Below are positions 46,347 through 55,629 of a stretch of 64,000 nucleotides of DNA, one piece after another (position 1 is the stretch's first letter; each line of letters begins with the position of its first letter). The position numbers and the translations under genes are program-made. This stretch comes from Jaenimonas drosophilae. Taxonomy: Eukaryota; Euglenozoa; Kinetoplastea; Trypanosomatida; Trypanosomatidae. The notes under the pieces were generated by a model that worked only from the letters and a program-made list of their open reading frames with translations, made no database searches and was not told the origin of the DNA. Location: contig JASAON010001590.1 in assembly GCA_030849065.1 (NCBI GenBank), forward strand, positions 1-64,000. The letters run 5' to 3'.

Positions 46347-46625
46347 GGGCACTCGTTGATTGGCAATCACTTGGACTCGCCTCCATTCACGCTAACGAAC
46401 CGCTCCACTATCGAAACACACGCACATCTTGGGAAGCCTTCAGTCCTAAAATCTCACATAGTTACAACCAAGCGCATTTTCCACACAAGTCTTCTTGATC
46501 CGCTTATCCTCACCCTCCCCCCTCCTCCATGGAACAATTGATATATATTTTTTGCGTCTCTTGTTTGTACTACAAATTCATGTCATAGATAGCGTCGTTT
46601 GACGACCGTCAACGGCATTCGCGCC

Positions 46626-49007
46626 ATGCAGGTGCCGGTATTATCGCGCATCGAACGCGATATCCAACTCGCTCGAAATGTGCTTCAACGAGCACTCCAA
46701 GACAACTGTCGCTGCACAGGAGCACATGGATCAGGCAGTGGAGGGGTGACTGTGAACCTGTCCAACCCTGTGGCACTCGCACGACCGAACACCTACGCCG
46801 TGGTGGTGCGCGTGACGAGGGACGTGTCCTCTCTTCACCCGCCCTCTCGAGCTGAGGTCGCCCCTGCCATTTCTCTTCCCCCGTCCACTGCCGCTCTTAG
46901 TCGCTCAACTCCTCCATCCTCCATAACGCGTGCCTCAGCACATATTGTCCGTGGGGTATCCTCACGTACGGAGCCCAAGCAAGCCCCACGCGAGTCTGGG
47001 CGGCCGCCATCTATCTTCAGCACAGAGCAGCAGCCAAGCCGACCGGCGCCACTGCGAGGTGCTGACCTACATCGTAGCCACGGCGGAACGGATGGAGGTC
47101 GGGATGATACGGTGGCTGTGACGACGAGCGTGGCCGTGGCAAGCTTTGAGGTAACGGTAAAGCCTGGATACCCACGCGTTCTCTGTCAATGGCAGGTGCG
47201 CGAGGATGGCGGTGAGGCGTCTATTAGTGAAGCGGTTCACTGGGCCGTATCCCTCACCAACCGCTCCATGGGATACGTGGAGGAGTACAGCAGCCCAACC
47301 CGTCGTGTGACAGAGGAATTTCTGTCCTTCACTTCCGGCATTGGGTTGGTTGATCCTACCCCACCAGATGAATCCAACAACAACAGCATCTCTACTGCAG
47401 ATATGGCCCGCTTCTCCGCAACACAGCTGGCGCAGCTTCCGCTTCAACGTCATATTGGCCAGCAGCTCATTGCGTGGCTAATTCGGTCTAGAACGAACCC
47501 CAAAAATCAGCAGCTACTTGGAGATGTCACGGCGTTTTCTGCAGATGCACAACCCAGCGTAGTCGCAGACTGCACTACCGATGACGACCTGCGCGCTGCT
47601 TTGACGAATCGGCTCTCCTCCACAGGTTCCGACCGGGGTGTGGAGGTCGCTGCTGCTGTTGCAGAAGCTTCATGCGCACAATCTGCCTCTCAGATAATCA
47701 GCCCATTTCTTCAAGATATCCTATTCTTGGTGAGGGGATGGTTAGCCCTGGAGTTGGACTGGGCTTCCCTCCAGCACCCTTCCGACCGCACCAACTCTCA
47801 TGGAGGCCTCACTAACTTTGGCAAGGTTTCGCCAGAGTTCTTTCGGGACAGTAGGTCACCGCCCGCATCCAGCTCTATACTAGTCCTCCCTGCCACCACG
47901 TCCACCAACACAAATCGCGCGGCATCCGGCTCACCACAATCTGCCAACAGCAGCGCCGCTGCCGTATTAAGCTCCATCACAGCGCCACAGACACCAATGC
48001 CCCTGCGCGCACGCTGTGGGGGCTTGTTTCTTCCACAAGGTGGGGTTGTTTTGTGGGGGCCAACAACGTCCATTCATGCCCGAGCTGCCTCCTTACCCAC
48101 TGGCGAGTTACTCTACAACAACACCTCATCTGCCCACAAGAGGTCTGACAACTGCGATTGCCCTGCTCCCACGACGGATCCTACCGTGACAACTACACAC
48201 GTGCTACTGACAACTGTCATGAACAGCGTTTATGGTGAGGTGAGACCACTTCCTTCCCTCTTGACGCCAGCCTCGGTTCTGCACACAACCGCGATGCCCC
48301 TGTGGACGCCCTTGAGCCTCTACCACACAAGTGGGCTCGCTCACCATGCCCTCCATGAGAATGTGAAACTTTGCCGAGCACAAAAACGGCCGCAACTGGC
48401 CCATCTCCTAGAGACCCTCTGCCGCCTCTCCAAGAGCCTGCCGGAGCGCGGAGAATCGGTGGACGGCTACCGTGGTGAGGTTATGCTGCCAGTATTGCTC
48501 ATGACGGTCCGCGTACTGCAGGAGGAACGGCTTCCATTCTGGGCAGGTATTGCAACCTGCTGTGTATTGCTGCCAGAGGTACTGCACGCTTCATCTGCTG
48601 GGATGAGCCCCATTCTTCCGTTAACCACCCACAGCACGACCTGGGTCGCGCTGGTGACGGTGGTGGAGCTCGTGGAGCGCATCTTTTGCCTCGTTGGTCA
48701 GACGGCCATGTCGTGTGAAGCGCGACTTGTGCGCCGTGCACTGGAGCGCCAATCAAAGTCTGGAGCTGGTCGTATATGCACCTCTGAAGCAACCCCCCAT
48801 GAGCCAGTGGCCGACTGCGCTGTGTGCGGATTATCCGTGCGTCATATTAACTCAGTGAGTGGTGGTGTTGGTTCCACAGATGGCTGCCTTGTGATTCAGT
48901 GTGTTCGCTGTGGGCATGGCGGTCATGTTGGACATCTCGCCGATTGGTGGGCACACACGAGTGTGGCCTGCTGTCCCATGGGGTGTGATTGCCTCTGCAT
49001 CTACTAG
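46626..49007 (+). CDS. WDR59-like protein: RWD-type region and C-terminal RING, no propeller
   Basis: The protein has 793 residues. The last 63 residues start CAVCGLSV (about 731) and contain CVRCGHGGHVGHLADWW and CPMGCDCLCIY. This CxxC-CxxCGHGGHxxH-CPxGCxCxC order is the zinc RING of GATOR2 components WDR59/WDR24/Mios, closest to WDR59. SFEVTVKPGYPRVLCQW (about 173-189) resembles the strand-YP turn of an RWD domain, which precedes the C-terminal region in WDR59. A helical block (about 570-640) containing HHALHENVKLCRAQKRPQL resembles the helices before the RING. No WD repeats are seen anywhere in the chain, whereas WDR59 has an N-terminal propeller. GATOR2 signals amino-acid supply to TORC1. 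The start is the first ATG after the AG at 46588. The propeller may be absent or encoded elsewhere. Confidence 0.62.
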   Translation: MQVPVLSRIERDIQLARNVLQRALQDNCRCTGAHGSGSGGVTVNLSNPVALARPNTYAVVVRVTRDVSSLHPPSRAEVAPAISLPPSTAALSRSTPPSSITRASAHIVRGVSSRTEPKQAPRESGRPPSIFSTEQQPSRPAPLRGADLHRSHGGTDGGRDDTVAVTTSVAVASFEVTVKPGYPRVLCQWQVREDGGEASISEAVHWAVSLTNRSMGYVEEYSSPTRRVTEEFLSFTSGIGLVDPTPPDESNNNSISTADMARFSATQLAQLPLQRHIGQQLIAWLIRSRTNPKNQQLLGDVTAFSADAQPSVVADCTTDDDLRAALTNRLSSTGSDRGVEVAAAVAEASCAQSASQIISPFLQDILFLVRGWLALELDWASLQHPSDRTNSHGGLTNFGKVSPEFFRDSRSPPASSSILVLPATTSTNTNRAASGSPQSANSSAAAVLSSITAPQTPMPLRARCGGLFLPQGGVVLWGPTTSIHARAASLPTGELLYNNTSSAHKRSDNCDCPAPTTDPTVTTTHVLLTTVMNSVYGEVRPLPSLLTPASVLHTTAMPLWTPLSLYHTSGLAHHALHENVKLCRAQKRPQLAHLLETLCRLSKSLPERGESVDGYRGEVMLPVLLMTVRVLQEERLPFWAGIATCCVLLPEVLHASSAGMSPILPLTTHSTTWVALVTVVELVERIFCLVGQTAMSCEARLVRRALERQSKSGAGRICTSEATPHEPVADCAVCGLSVRHINSVSGGVGSTDGCLVIQCVRCGHGGHVGHLADWWAHTSVACCPMGCDCLCIY

Positions 49008-49175
49008 GCATCAGTGATGATTGCCATGGGGGAGTCATGGATGGACACCATCCCCGACTCCTCAATCACTATGAATCAACCAACCAACCAGCCAATACCG
49101 TATTGCTGGTGAATTAAGCTACATACATATGTTGTTCCCATCGTTTGATATCAATCTGCTTCGGGAAGCGTCTAA

Positions 49176-49215
49176 ATAGTGGTTCATTGCTTCATTTGTT
49201 TCTGATTCTGTGTAG
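49176..49215 (+). promoter_or_regulatory. Predicted trans-splice acceptor for the ATP-grasp/SET gene
   Basis: A T-rich tract ends in TGTGTAG with AG at 49214-49215. The first ATG after it is 49238. Confidence 0.6.
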
Positions 49216-49237
49216 ACTTCAAGGTTGAGTACCAGCG

Positions 49238-51382
49238 ATGTGGGCTTCCTTCGGCAGTCGATGCTGTGGGGCATGCACCCCATTCACTCGACCAATTCTC
49301 AGCCGGACATGTCCGTTTACCTCCTCAGCCCTATGCATCTCGTCGCGCCTTGCTGCTACTGCAGCCAGTGCCTCAAACTCCACAGACTCCGCCAAGGGTG
49401 CAAGTAACGGCGACAACAGTGCTAGCGCCAAACATGGGCGTGCACAGCCCTCAGCACATTCGATTAAGTCAGCCAAATCACGAAAGTCGGCCAACGTGGA
49501 CAACACTGAAAAGAAGGATGTCAAGGTTCAGGCGACATCAAGTACGACTAGCAACAACAAAGACACAAGCCTCCCCAAAAAAGCGGCAGCACGGCGCCGC
49601 CGTCGAACCATTCGACGAGTGTCTGCACGAGGACGCTCGTCCTCGACACGCGCAAAACGTTTGGCTTCACCATCGCCTCGTGAAGGGGCGGCAAAGAAGG
49701 ATTCCACGGTGGAGCCCAAGGCCGCAGCATCAGTGAATGCATCCATCAAACGACGGCGTGCTGCTTCAGCTGCAGCAGGAAATAAGATACGTGTTTGCGT
49801 GCTGAATAGTAGCTATGAAGGCACAGACTCACCCACAGCCTCTATGGATAGCTTCTGGTGCACGCCGCAGCACTACGTCAAGAAGAACAAACGCAGGTAT
49901 AGCTTCGCGGATGTGTCCATCAAGAAGGCCAGCTCGTACCGCACCGTTAGAGAGCTGGTTACGTCAGGGAAATACGACGTTTTTTTTAACCTGTGTGACG
50001 GCGGCCGAGATGAACAGCGCGCGGGTGCTGATGTCGTGAGTAGCTTAGAAGAGATGAATGCAGCCTTTACGGGTACGGACTCTCACAGTTTTGAGCCGAG
50101 CAAAATCGACATGAAACTTCTTGTGGGCTCGTGTGGAGTGAAGGTCCCCAACTTTGTGTTGCTAAAGAACGATGGAAATCTAGCCAAGAAGTGCCGTCAC
50201 CTGCAGTTCCCCGTCATTGTGAAGCACTTGTCCGGCTACGCCTCTGTAGGCATCACCAAGGACAGCCGATGCAACAACCTAGACGAGCTGAAAACACGAG
50301 TAACAAGATTTTTGGCCGAATTCAATCATGCGTTGGTGGAGGAGTTCATTCGTGGTCGTGAAGGCACAGTGTTGACCTGTGCAGATGCACAGAGCCCACA
50401 CGGTGTACGTGTATTCCGTCCGCTTATGTTCAAGTTTCTCTCAAACCCAGATGACTTCGCCTACTTTGACAAGAAGTGGGGAATGACGTGTGACAGCTCC
50501 GCCTACGACTTCCTTCCCTCCACGGATCCTGCCTACGCTGCCATTGTCCAGATGGCACGAAACTCTTTTCAGCACATCATGAATGGTGTGGGCTACGGAC
50601 GCGTTGACTTCCGCATCGACGACCGCACCGGTGAGCCGAACTTTCTAGAAATCAACCCCAACTGTGGTATGTGGTACAGCCCCAAGGATGGCGGCGACTT
50701 TGCCGATGTGATGGTTTCTGGAGACTCCACGTGGGACCATGAGCGGTTCTTGGCAAACGCAGTGTCACGGGCACTGCGCGAACAGGCCGCGCGTCGGCCG
50801 TGGTACTTCATTAGCCATGACCGGCAGGGGCAATTCTCCACGCGAGCAAGTCGAACGGTGCCTGCCGGAAGGAATCTCTTTGGGGATTCCGTTCACCCCG
50901 TTCCAGTGGTGGCCAAATCGCTCTACAAGATCGGTGCGGATGAGCCCTCCGTGGGGTGCGTCATTCGACGCGGCGACGGCCTGCAGCAAGCGGTAGCCAT
51001 CCGTCACAGTTGCGAGCCCAATATGCATTTCGTTCACGGTAGGACGCTACTCTTTGCTGCGAAGCGACAAATCAACAGCGGTGAGGAACTCACTGTGGAC
51101 TATGCCACACTTCGAGATGAAAGCATGCCGCACTTTGCCTGCAGCTGTGGAACCAAGAACTGTCGCAGTGTCATCTTTGCGATGCCAGCAACACCTCGTA
51201 CTGTAGAGGTAAAGGCCATGAAGAAGCTGCTGCGTGAGAAACAGCGAGTGTGGCTGAAGGAGAAGGCGAGTGTGGAGGCGGAGAAGCTGATCCGGAAGCG
51301 GGCAGCACATGGCAATGCAACGTCATTGGGTAATGCTGGAAGTCAAGAGCACTCAACCTCCACCAATGGTACCCCCAAGTAG
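49238..51382 (+). CDS. ATP-grasp ligase fused to a SET methyltransferase domain
   Basis: The protein has 714 residues with two catalytic-type domains. A Ser/Lys/Arg-rich leader (1-180) contains a basic block (KKAAARRRRRTIRR). Residues 184-520 form a D-alanine ligase-like ATP-grasp fold: VFFNLCDGG and YTG-like AFTGTDSH in the N-terminal part, lysine in PVIVKHLSGYASVG (325-338), VEEFIRGREGT, then RVDFRIDD and FLEINPNCGM (469-478), which supply the metal-binding Asp, Glu and Asn. Residues about 525-645 form a SET domain: RHSCEPNMHF (589-598), GEELTVDYATL and a post-SET CSCGTKNC (635-642). The catalytic motifs of both domains look intact. SET domains methylate lysine; ATP-grasp domains join an acid to an amine using ATP. 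The fusion suggests two coupled modifications on one target. The first 40 residues could be a mitochondrial or nuclear signal; the basic block favours nuclear. Confidence 0.85.
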   Translation: MWASFGSRCCGACTPFTRPILSRTCPFTSSALCISSRLAATAASASNSTDSAKGASNGDNSASAKHGRAQPSAHSIKSAKSRKSANVDNTEKKDVKVQATSSTTSNNKDTSLPKKAAARRRRRTIRRVSARGRSSSTRAKRLASPSPREGAAKKDSTVEPKAAASVNASIKRRRAASAAAGNKIRVCVLNSSYEGTDSPTASMDSFWCTPQHYVKKNKRRYSFADVSIKKASSYRTVRELVTSGKYDVFFNLCDGGRDEQRAGADVVSSLEEMNAAFTGTDSHSFEPSKIDMKLLVGSCGVKVPNFVLLKNDGNLAKKCRHLQFPVIVKHLSGYASVGITKDSRCNNLDELKTRVTRFLAEFNHALVEEFIRGREGTVLTCADAQSPHGVRVFRPLMFKFLSNPDDFAYFDKKWGMTCDSSAYDFLPSTDPAYAAIVQMARNSFQHIMNGVGYGRVDFRIDDRTGEPNFLEINPNCGMWYSPKDGGDFADVMVSGDSTWDHERFLANAVSRALREQAARRPWYFISHDRQGQFSTRASRTVPAGRNLFGDSVHPVPVVAKSLYKIGADEPSVGCVIRRGDGLQQAVAIRHSCEPNMHFVHGRTLLFAAKRQINSGEELTVDYATLRDESMPHFACSCGTKNCRSVIFAMPATPRTVEVKAMKKLLREKQRVWLKEKASVEAEKLIRKRAAHGNATSLGNAGSQEHSTSTNGTPK

Positions 51383-51652
51383 CGTTGCAAATACTTTGCC
51401 AGCTGACATTGCACAAGTACATGGCACATAGATATCCGACTCCCTTCATAGATATGAGAAGCGGTACTACATGTGTGCGTACCTGCACTGAGCACATCGA
51501 CCATTTGTCGGCAGTGGAATTGCTCTGGTCATTGAAGGGAGTGTCCCTAACTCACTTGTGCCTTGATCGCGTTTTCGATGGCCTGCTATTGCTTTCCTGC
51601 TGTTGGCCCTCCTGTACATGTTCGTCATCACTCTACTCTTCTCTTTTTGTAG
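51383..51652. other. Spacer with acceptor for TSC13
   Basis: No gene is seen. A TC-rich tract (51621-51650) ends in TTGTAG, AG at 51651-51652. The first ATG after it is 51705. In-frame codons upstream of it encode hydrophobic residues from the tract and are not part of the protein. Confidence 0.55.
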
Positions 51653-51704
51653 CATACTCGTTCACATTAAGACTTGCTTGCTCAACCAACGCCTCACCCT
51701 CACC

Positions 51705-52613
51705 ATGAAGGTAATCGTCACACGAGGAGAGAAGAAGGAGACCGTCACAGTGGGTGATAAGGCCACTGTGGATGATTTGAAGAAGGCATACAAGCCCAAG
51801 GTCTCCCCTCATCGCATGTCGTTCCGCATCCCCGGTCCTCAGCGCGAGGCCAAAGAGGAGAAGGATGGAAAGCCCGCTCGCCCCAACTACATCACTCTGG
51901 ATGGCAGCAAGACGCTGGCGGAACAGGGGATCAAGGATGGTCAGGAGGTGATGTACAAGGATCTCGGTCCACAGATTGGCTACCGAACTGTGTTCCTTGT
52001 GGAGTATGCCGGCCCCTTAGCCTTTCTGGCATTCTACGCCATTCAGCCCTCCTTCATCTACGGCATCTCCCGCTCCTTTGGAGACATTCAGAAGCTGTTC
52101 ATTGCTCTCTTCGCAGCACACTTCCTCAAGCGTGAGCTGGAGACGGTCTTCGTCCACAAGTTTTCCCGCCCGACGATGCCTCTGCGCAACATCTTCAAGA
52201 ACTCCACCTACTACTGGTCCTTCGCAGCCTTCATTGGCTACGTTCTTTGCAGCCCTCACTACACTGCCCCCAGCACGAACCAAGGATTGGTTGGTGCTGC
52301 TATGATGGTGGTCTTTGAGCTGCTGAACTTTGCCGTTCACCTTCAGCTCAGTCTCATGCGCAAGGGTGATGGTGATCAGGCTCGCAACGTCCCCAAGGGC
52401 CCCCTCTTTGCCCTCGTCTCCTGCCCCAACTACTTCTTTGAGGTCATGTCTTGGGTGTCCTTCTCCATTGGCACCAACATTGCCGTCTCCTGGGCATTCA
52501 CTGCCGCTGGCCTCCTCCAGATGACGGAGTGGGCACTCAAGAAGCACAGCGGCTATGTCAAGGTTGACCCAAAGAACCGCAAGAAGAAGGCCATCATCCC
52601 ATTTGTCATTTAA
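51705..52613 (+). CDS. TECR: Trans-2,3-enoyl-CoA reductase (TSC13/TECR)
   Basis: The protein has 302 residues. It catalyses the last, NADPH-dependent step of each elongation cycle of very long fatty acids in the ER membrane. An N-terminal ubiquitin-like domain (1-88) is typical of the family. Membrane segments follow at about 95-118, 128-141, 170-190 and 215-235, plus one near 255-275. The conserved HFLKRELETVFVHKFS (139-154) holds the catalytic Lys-Arg pair (142-143). PKGPLFALVSCPNYFFEVMSW and a final KKKAIIPFVI complete the signature; the end is a typical lysine-rich ER-retention-like tail. The start is the first ATG after the AG at 51652. T. brucei elongases use the same reductase. Confidence 0.95.
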   Translation: MKVIVTRGEKKETVTVGDKATVDDLKKAYKPKVSPHRMSFRIPGPQREAKEEKDGKPARPNYITLDGSKTLAEQGIKDGQEVMYKDLGPQIGYRTVFLVEYAGPLAFLAFYAIQPSFIYGISRSFGDIQKLFIALFAAHFLKRELETVFVHKFSRPTMPLRNIFKNSTYYWSFAAFIGYVLCSPHYTAPSTNQGLVGAAMMVVFELLNFAVHLQLSLMRKGDGDQARNVPKGPLFALVSCPNYFFEVMSWVSFSIGTNIAVSWAFTAAGLLQMTEWALKKHSGYVKVDPKNRKKKAIIPFVI

Positions 52614-52988
52614 GCTATGGTGCATCAGAGCATCCTGTGATGAAACGGCGATGACCACTCTTCTTTGATCAATAAGGATATTTTGTCCAGGTAGGTAAGT
52701 ACCCTCATTGGCATGGATCGTCTCCTCAGAGCAATCGAGGACTGGAGTAGTTGGTGGTGAGAGTGGTATATCCACTCCTTCGCCGCGCTTCCCCTCTCCC
52801 TCATCCCCCTCCACCGATGTCGTCTCTACGATTATTGGTTGGCAAACGGCGGATGGAGGATTGAGGTGGCTACGGCTTCACCCCCATCTCCACCTTTTAT
52901 CGGAGTTCATCTCTCTTTCCATCTCCCACATTCTCTTTACTCGTTACTTGGTGTTTACTGATTTCTGTTTTGTTCGGTGGAAACGCAG
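52614..52988. other. Spacer with an acceptor site at 52988
   Basis: This is the 3' UTR of TSC13. A pyrimidine-rich run (about 52905-52978) is followed by CGCAG with AG at 52987-52988. The first ATG after it, at 53030, opens a 65-codon frame. Confidence 0.45.
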
Positions 52989-53029
52989 ATAGACGGACGG
53001 TGATTGTGCAGAGCATCTCATCCGTGTCG

Positions 53030-53227
53030 ATGACAGTGATTCGCGGATACCGCAACTGGCATCCAAGAAGATGCAGTCATGACTACGGGAGGGTTCGGAT
53101 TCGCGTGGGTGTGGTCGTACCTGTTGGGTTCGTCCGTCACACCGATCCGCTAGCGGTGTTTCTGCGTCCGTCAGAGGATATTTACTTCGTCGTTGATGAC
53201 GGGTTGAAACCACCTTCTGCTCTCTGA
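53030..53227 (+). CDS. Candidate small protein, 65 residues
   Basis: A 65-residue frame starts at the first ATG after the acceptor at 52988 and ends 60 bases before the next acceptor (53288). It reads MTVIRGYRNWHPRRC, a valine-rich strand RVRIRVGVVVPVGFV, and a C-terminal LRPSEDIYFVVDDGL, a plausible small folded protein rather than a tract translation. No family is recognised. It is uncertain because of its size; a conserved homologue would settle it. Confidence 0.4.
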   Translation: MTVIRGYRNWHPRRCSHDYGRVRIRVGVVVPVGFVRHTDPLAVFLRPSEDIYFVVDDGLKPPSAL

Positions 53228-53254
53228 GATTCACGGAAACATCACCAACAACAC

Positions 53255-53288
53255 TCATTCACTCCTTCAACTCTATTATTCTCTTCAG
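53255..53288 (+). promoter_or_regulatory. Predicted trans-splice acceptor for RMI1-like gene
   Basis: A CT-rich tract ends in TTCAG with AG at 53287-53288. The first ATG after it is 53329. Confidence 0.6.
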
Positions 53289-53328
53289 GAAGTCGGTTTT
53301 GGGTGGGTTAGTGGAGCAAGCAGCGGAT

Positions 53329-54579
53329 ATGAACGTTATCGGCACCTCTGCGGATGTCACCGCCTTCATCTTGCAGCATCTCCACGATGATTTGGAGGTC
53401 TTAGCAACCACCTCAGGTGGACGACTTCAGCCGTGCATCCCGCCAGCGATTGTGACTGACGGCCTCGTCTCTACCAACGCATGGAACGCAGCTGTTGCCA
53501 ATGGGGCAGTGTCAGTCTCCACACGGTTGGTGCTGCAGGTTGTGGCAGCGGAGGATGTTGGGATGGGGCAGGAAGCGCGGTGGCGGGCAGCTGCTGGATC
53601 TGAAGCAGAAGTGAATGGTGACGATACAGAAGCACCCGAGGCGCCATGGGAAATGGGGCCGAGCCCCGATGAGGCTCCACGCCAACAACGTCGTGGGGGT
53701 GGCCGCTGGCGCTACCTCAAACTCATCTTGACCGACGGGTTCACCCGAATCATCGCCATTGAGCGCATTCTTCGCTCCAGAGCGTCTCCAGCCGCGTCAA
53801 ATGCTCCCATCTTTCCCAATGGAGTGACGCTTGGAGAGAAGGTGCAGATTCGTGAACTTACGCATCCAGATACATTTGGGCCTGGTGGTGTACTTCGAGT
53901 CCATCACAACAACCTTGAGTCTCTTGGTGGAAGTGTGCGGGCACTGCAGATGTTTGCAGCGCTCGAGGCTCAGACAGCCTTGGCAAAGTTGACGGGGAAA
54001 CCCCCAAGACTAACCCCCAAACAGGCCGAAGCTCCCGTTGAGGCAGCACAGCCAAGTACAGGACCGCCTGCTTCAGCAGCCCCACCCCCTGCTTCAGCAG
54101 CTGCGGTGCCATCGCTTCGAGTGCAGCAGCTAGAGATGTGGAAGGAGCACGCCGAAAAAAACCCTGACCAGCCCTTCTTAACGGAGGCCGTCATTACCGA
54201 GGTCGTCTCTGATCTCCTGATCAATGAAAGTAATACCCCGTCAACGGCTGGAACTGTCCAGGCACCTTCCGTCTTCTCCATGATGGTGATGCTAAGCCCT
54301 CCCATTGCTGCGGAACAAACGAATGTGGAGCCATCCGTGATGGAAAAGAGCCTTGTGGTGGACTTGGGTGATGCATGGCTGCGGTCATTGGTGGGTATGA
54401 CCGCCGCAGAACTCCAGGCGCTCTCGGTGGAGCAGCAGCACAACCCACAGGCACAGGAACGACTGGGAACGGTGACGGAGTCGGTCGGCCAGGCGCTGGA
54501 ATCACTTCAAGTGGCCAAATTCAAGCTCTGGATACGGCCCACAGATCATGTGATTGAGGTCTTGGAAGTTTCCAAGTAA
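53329..54579 (+). CDS. RMI1: RMI1-like OB-fold protein (BLM/topoisomerase III partner)
   Basis: The protein has 416 residues. Residues 1-60 are helical. The segment 128-215 matches the RMI1 OB fold: YLKLILTDGFTRIIAIER, then PNGVTLGEKVQIREL and a GGVLRVHHNNLESLGGSV stretch, parallel to LxVQxTDGxxxxxAxE, GxKVxLxG and GxLLLxxxNxxxLGGxV in animal RMI1. RMI1 supports topoisomerase III in dissolving double Holliday junctions. The tail (230-416) is low in complexity around 235-260 and helical further on; a second OB fold typical of animal RMI1 is not evident. A TDRD3-type relation is possible as it shares the fold. The start is the first ATG after the AG at 53288. Confidence 0.72.
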   Translation: MNVIGTSADVTAFILQHLHDDLEVLATTSGGRLQPCIPPAIVTDGLVSTNAWNAAVANGAVSVSTRLVLQVVAAEDVGMGQEARWRAAAGSEAEVNGDDTEAPEAPWEMGPSPDEAPRQQRRGGGRWRYLKLILTDGFTRIIAIERILRSRASPAASNAPIFPNGVTLGEKVQIRELTHPDTFGPGGVLRVHHNNLESLGGSVRALQMFAALEAQTALAKLTGKPPRLTPKQAEAPVEAAQPSTGPPASAAPPPASAAAVPSLRVQQLEMWKEHAEKNPDQPFLTEAVITEVVSDLLINESNTPSTAGTVQAPSVFSMMVMLSPPIAAEQTNVEPSVMEKSLVVDLGDAWLRSLVGMTAAELQALSVEQQHNPQAQERLGTVTESVGQALESLQVAKFKLWIRPTDHVIEVLEVSK

Positions 54580-54882
54580 CGGAGCCCACCTGCTATCTAC
54601 ACTACTCAATCATCTGCTTCGACCTTGTTGTTGCAGCAGTTTGTTGTCTTCAACGAAAACGTAAGTTTTCTGCTTCACTCCTGTTTGTGAGTACATGAGA
54701 CATTGCGCTTCTGTGCCACTACCTTCATATATGTTTCCTTATACTTCATTTCATGTTCGCTGATGAGCAGGGGTGCTAGCCAGACACAATCGATTTAGCC
54801 TAGAAAGAGCCCTCATACAACAGATAGTCATCTCCATCCCTCCCCTTCCACTGCACAACCACCCTCCAACGACCACTATTCC
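54580..54882. other. Spacer with acceptor for the next gene
   Basis: No gene is seen. A T-rich run ends with GAGCAG, AG at 54769-54770, and the first ATG after it is 54883. Confidence 0.5.
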
Positions 54883-55629
54883 ATGCGCCGTCTCACTTGC
54901 GCATTGCACGGCGGTTCCACGCGGCCGTACATGGCCAGCTTAGCCACGGTTTCCGTTGGACAGTGGCACTTTTCGACCACTCCGGTGGTACACCAGCTCT
55001 CCTCCGCCAATCGGGGCAGTGGCGGCTTTGGTCGGCCACGTTCACCACCAACAAATTCCAATAGTCGTGATAGCTCCCCCGCCCCTCCACAGCGACCCAT
55101 ACGCCTCAACACTGCGGGGGATAGCGAAATCAGTAGCGTCACTGCTGCCGCAATGCGAGATGACTCCATCATCCTCTCTGACATTTTTCGCTGCATGCCC
55201 CACGATGGTGCCATCTCCGTGAAGTCGCTTAGTGCCAACCTTAGTAGCGATGTGCAGGAGGCCCTGAGCGAACGTCACGGGGGGCTCGCCAAGTTTCTGG
55301 AGCAGCGGCAGCAGTTCTTTGTCATGAAGCCACGCCCCACTGACCAGGTCCTCTTCGTTGCTGGAAATGCTGTTGCAATGCAAAAATTCAAGATGCGTGC
55401 GTTGCAGCAGCGCACGATGCGCGACATGATGGGTTTGAATGATGATCCTCGCTCATCTCGAGGCGGCCCGCGAGAACGCCCACCGATGCGGCGCTCTGAA
55501 AGTGGTAGCCAACGACGTGGAAATGATAGCGGCCGCCATCCATCAGGGCAGCGACCGTCGTGGAAGTCTGGTAGTCAGTCCTCCATGGGCTCGGGCCACC
55601 GAAACTTTGGCGGGAATGGCACCGCCTAG
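54883..55629 (+). CDS. Mitochondrial-type protein with one copy of a module shared with the next gene
   Basis: The protein has 248 residues. The first 35 residues (MRRLTCALHGGSTRPYMASL) look like a mitochondrial leader. Residues 40-90 are proline-, serine- and asparagine-rich. A compact helix-strand module at about 98-166 (LSDIFRCMPHDG, then LSANLSSDVQEAL, then LAKFLEQRQQFFVM) is shared with the next gene. The last 60 residues are Arg/Gly/Ser-rich (RGG-like: SSRGGPRERPPMRR) and would bind RNA. A role in mitochondrial RNA editing or translation is a reasonable guess, not shown by the sequence. The start is the first ATG after the AG at 54770. Confidence 0.65.
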   Translation: MRRLTCALHGGSTRPYMASLATVSVGQWHFSTTPVVHQLSSANRGSGGFGRPRSPPTNSNSRDSSPAPPQRPIRLNTAGDSEISSVTAAAMRDDSIILSDIFRCMPHDGAISVKSLSANLSSDVQEALSERHGGLAKFLEQRQQFFVMKPRPTDQVLFVAGNAVAMQKFKMRALQQRTMRDMMGLNDDPRSSRGGPRERPPMRRSESGSQRRGNDSGRHPSGQRPSWKSGSQSSMGSGHRNFGGNGTA

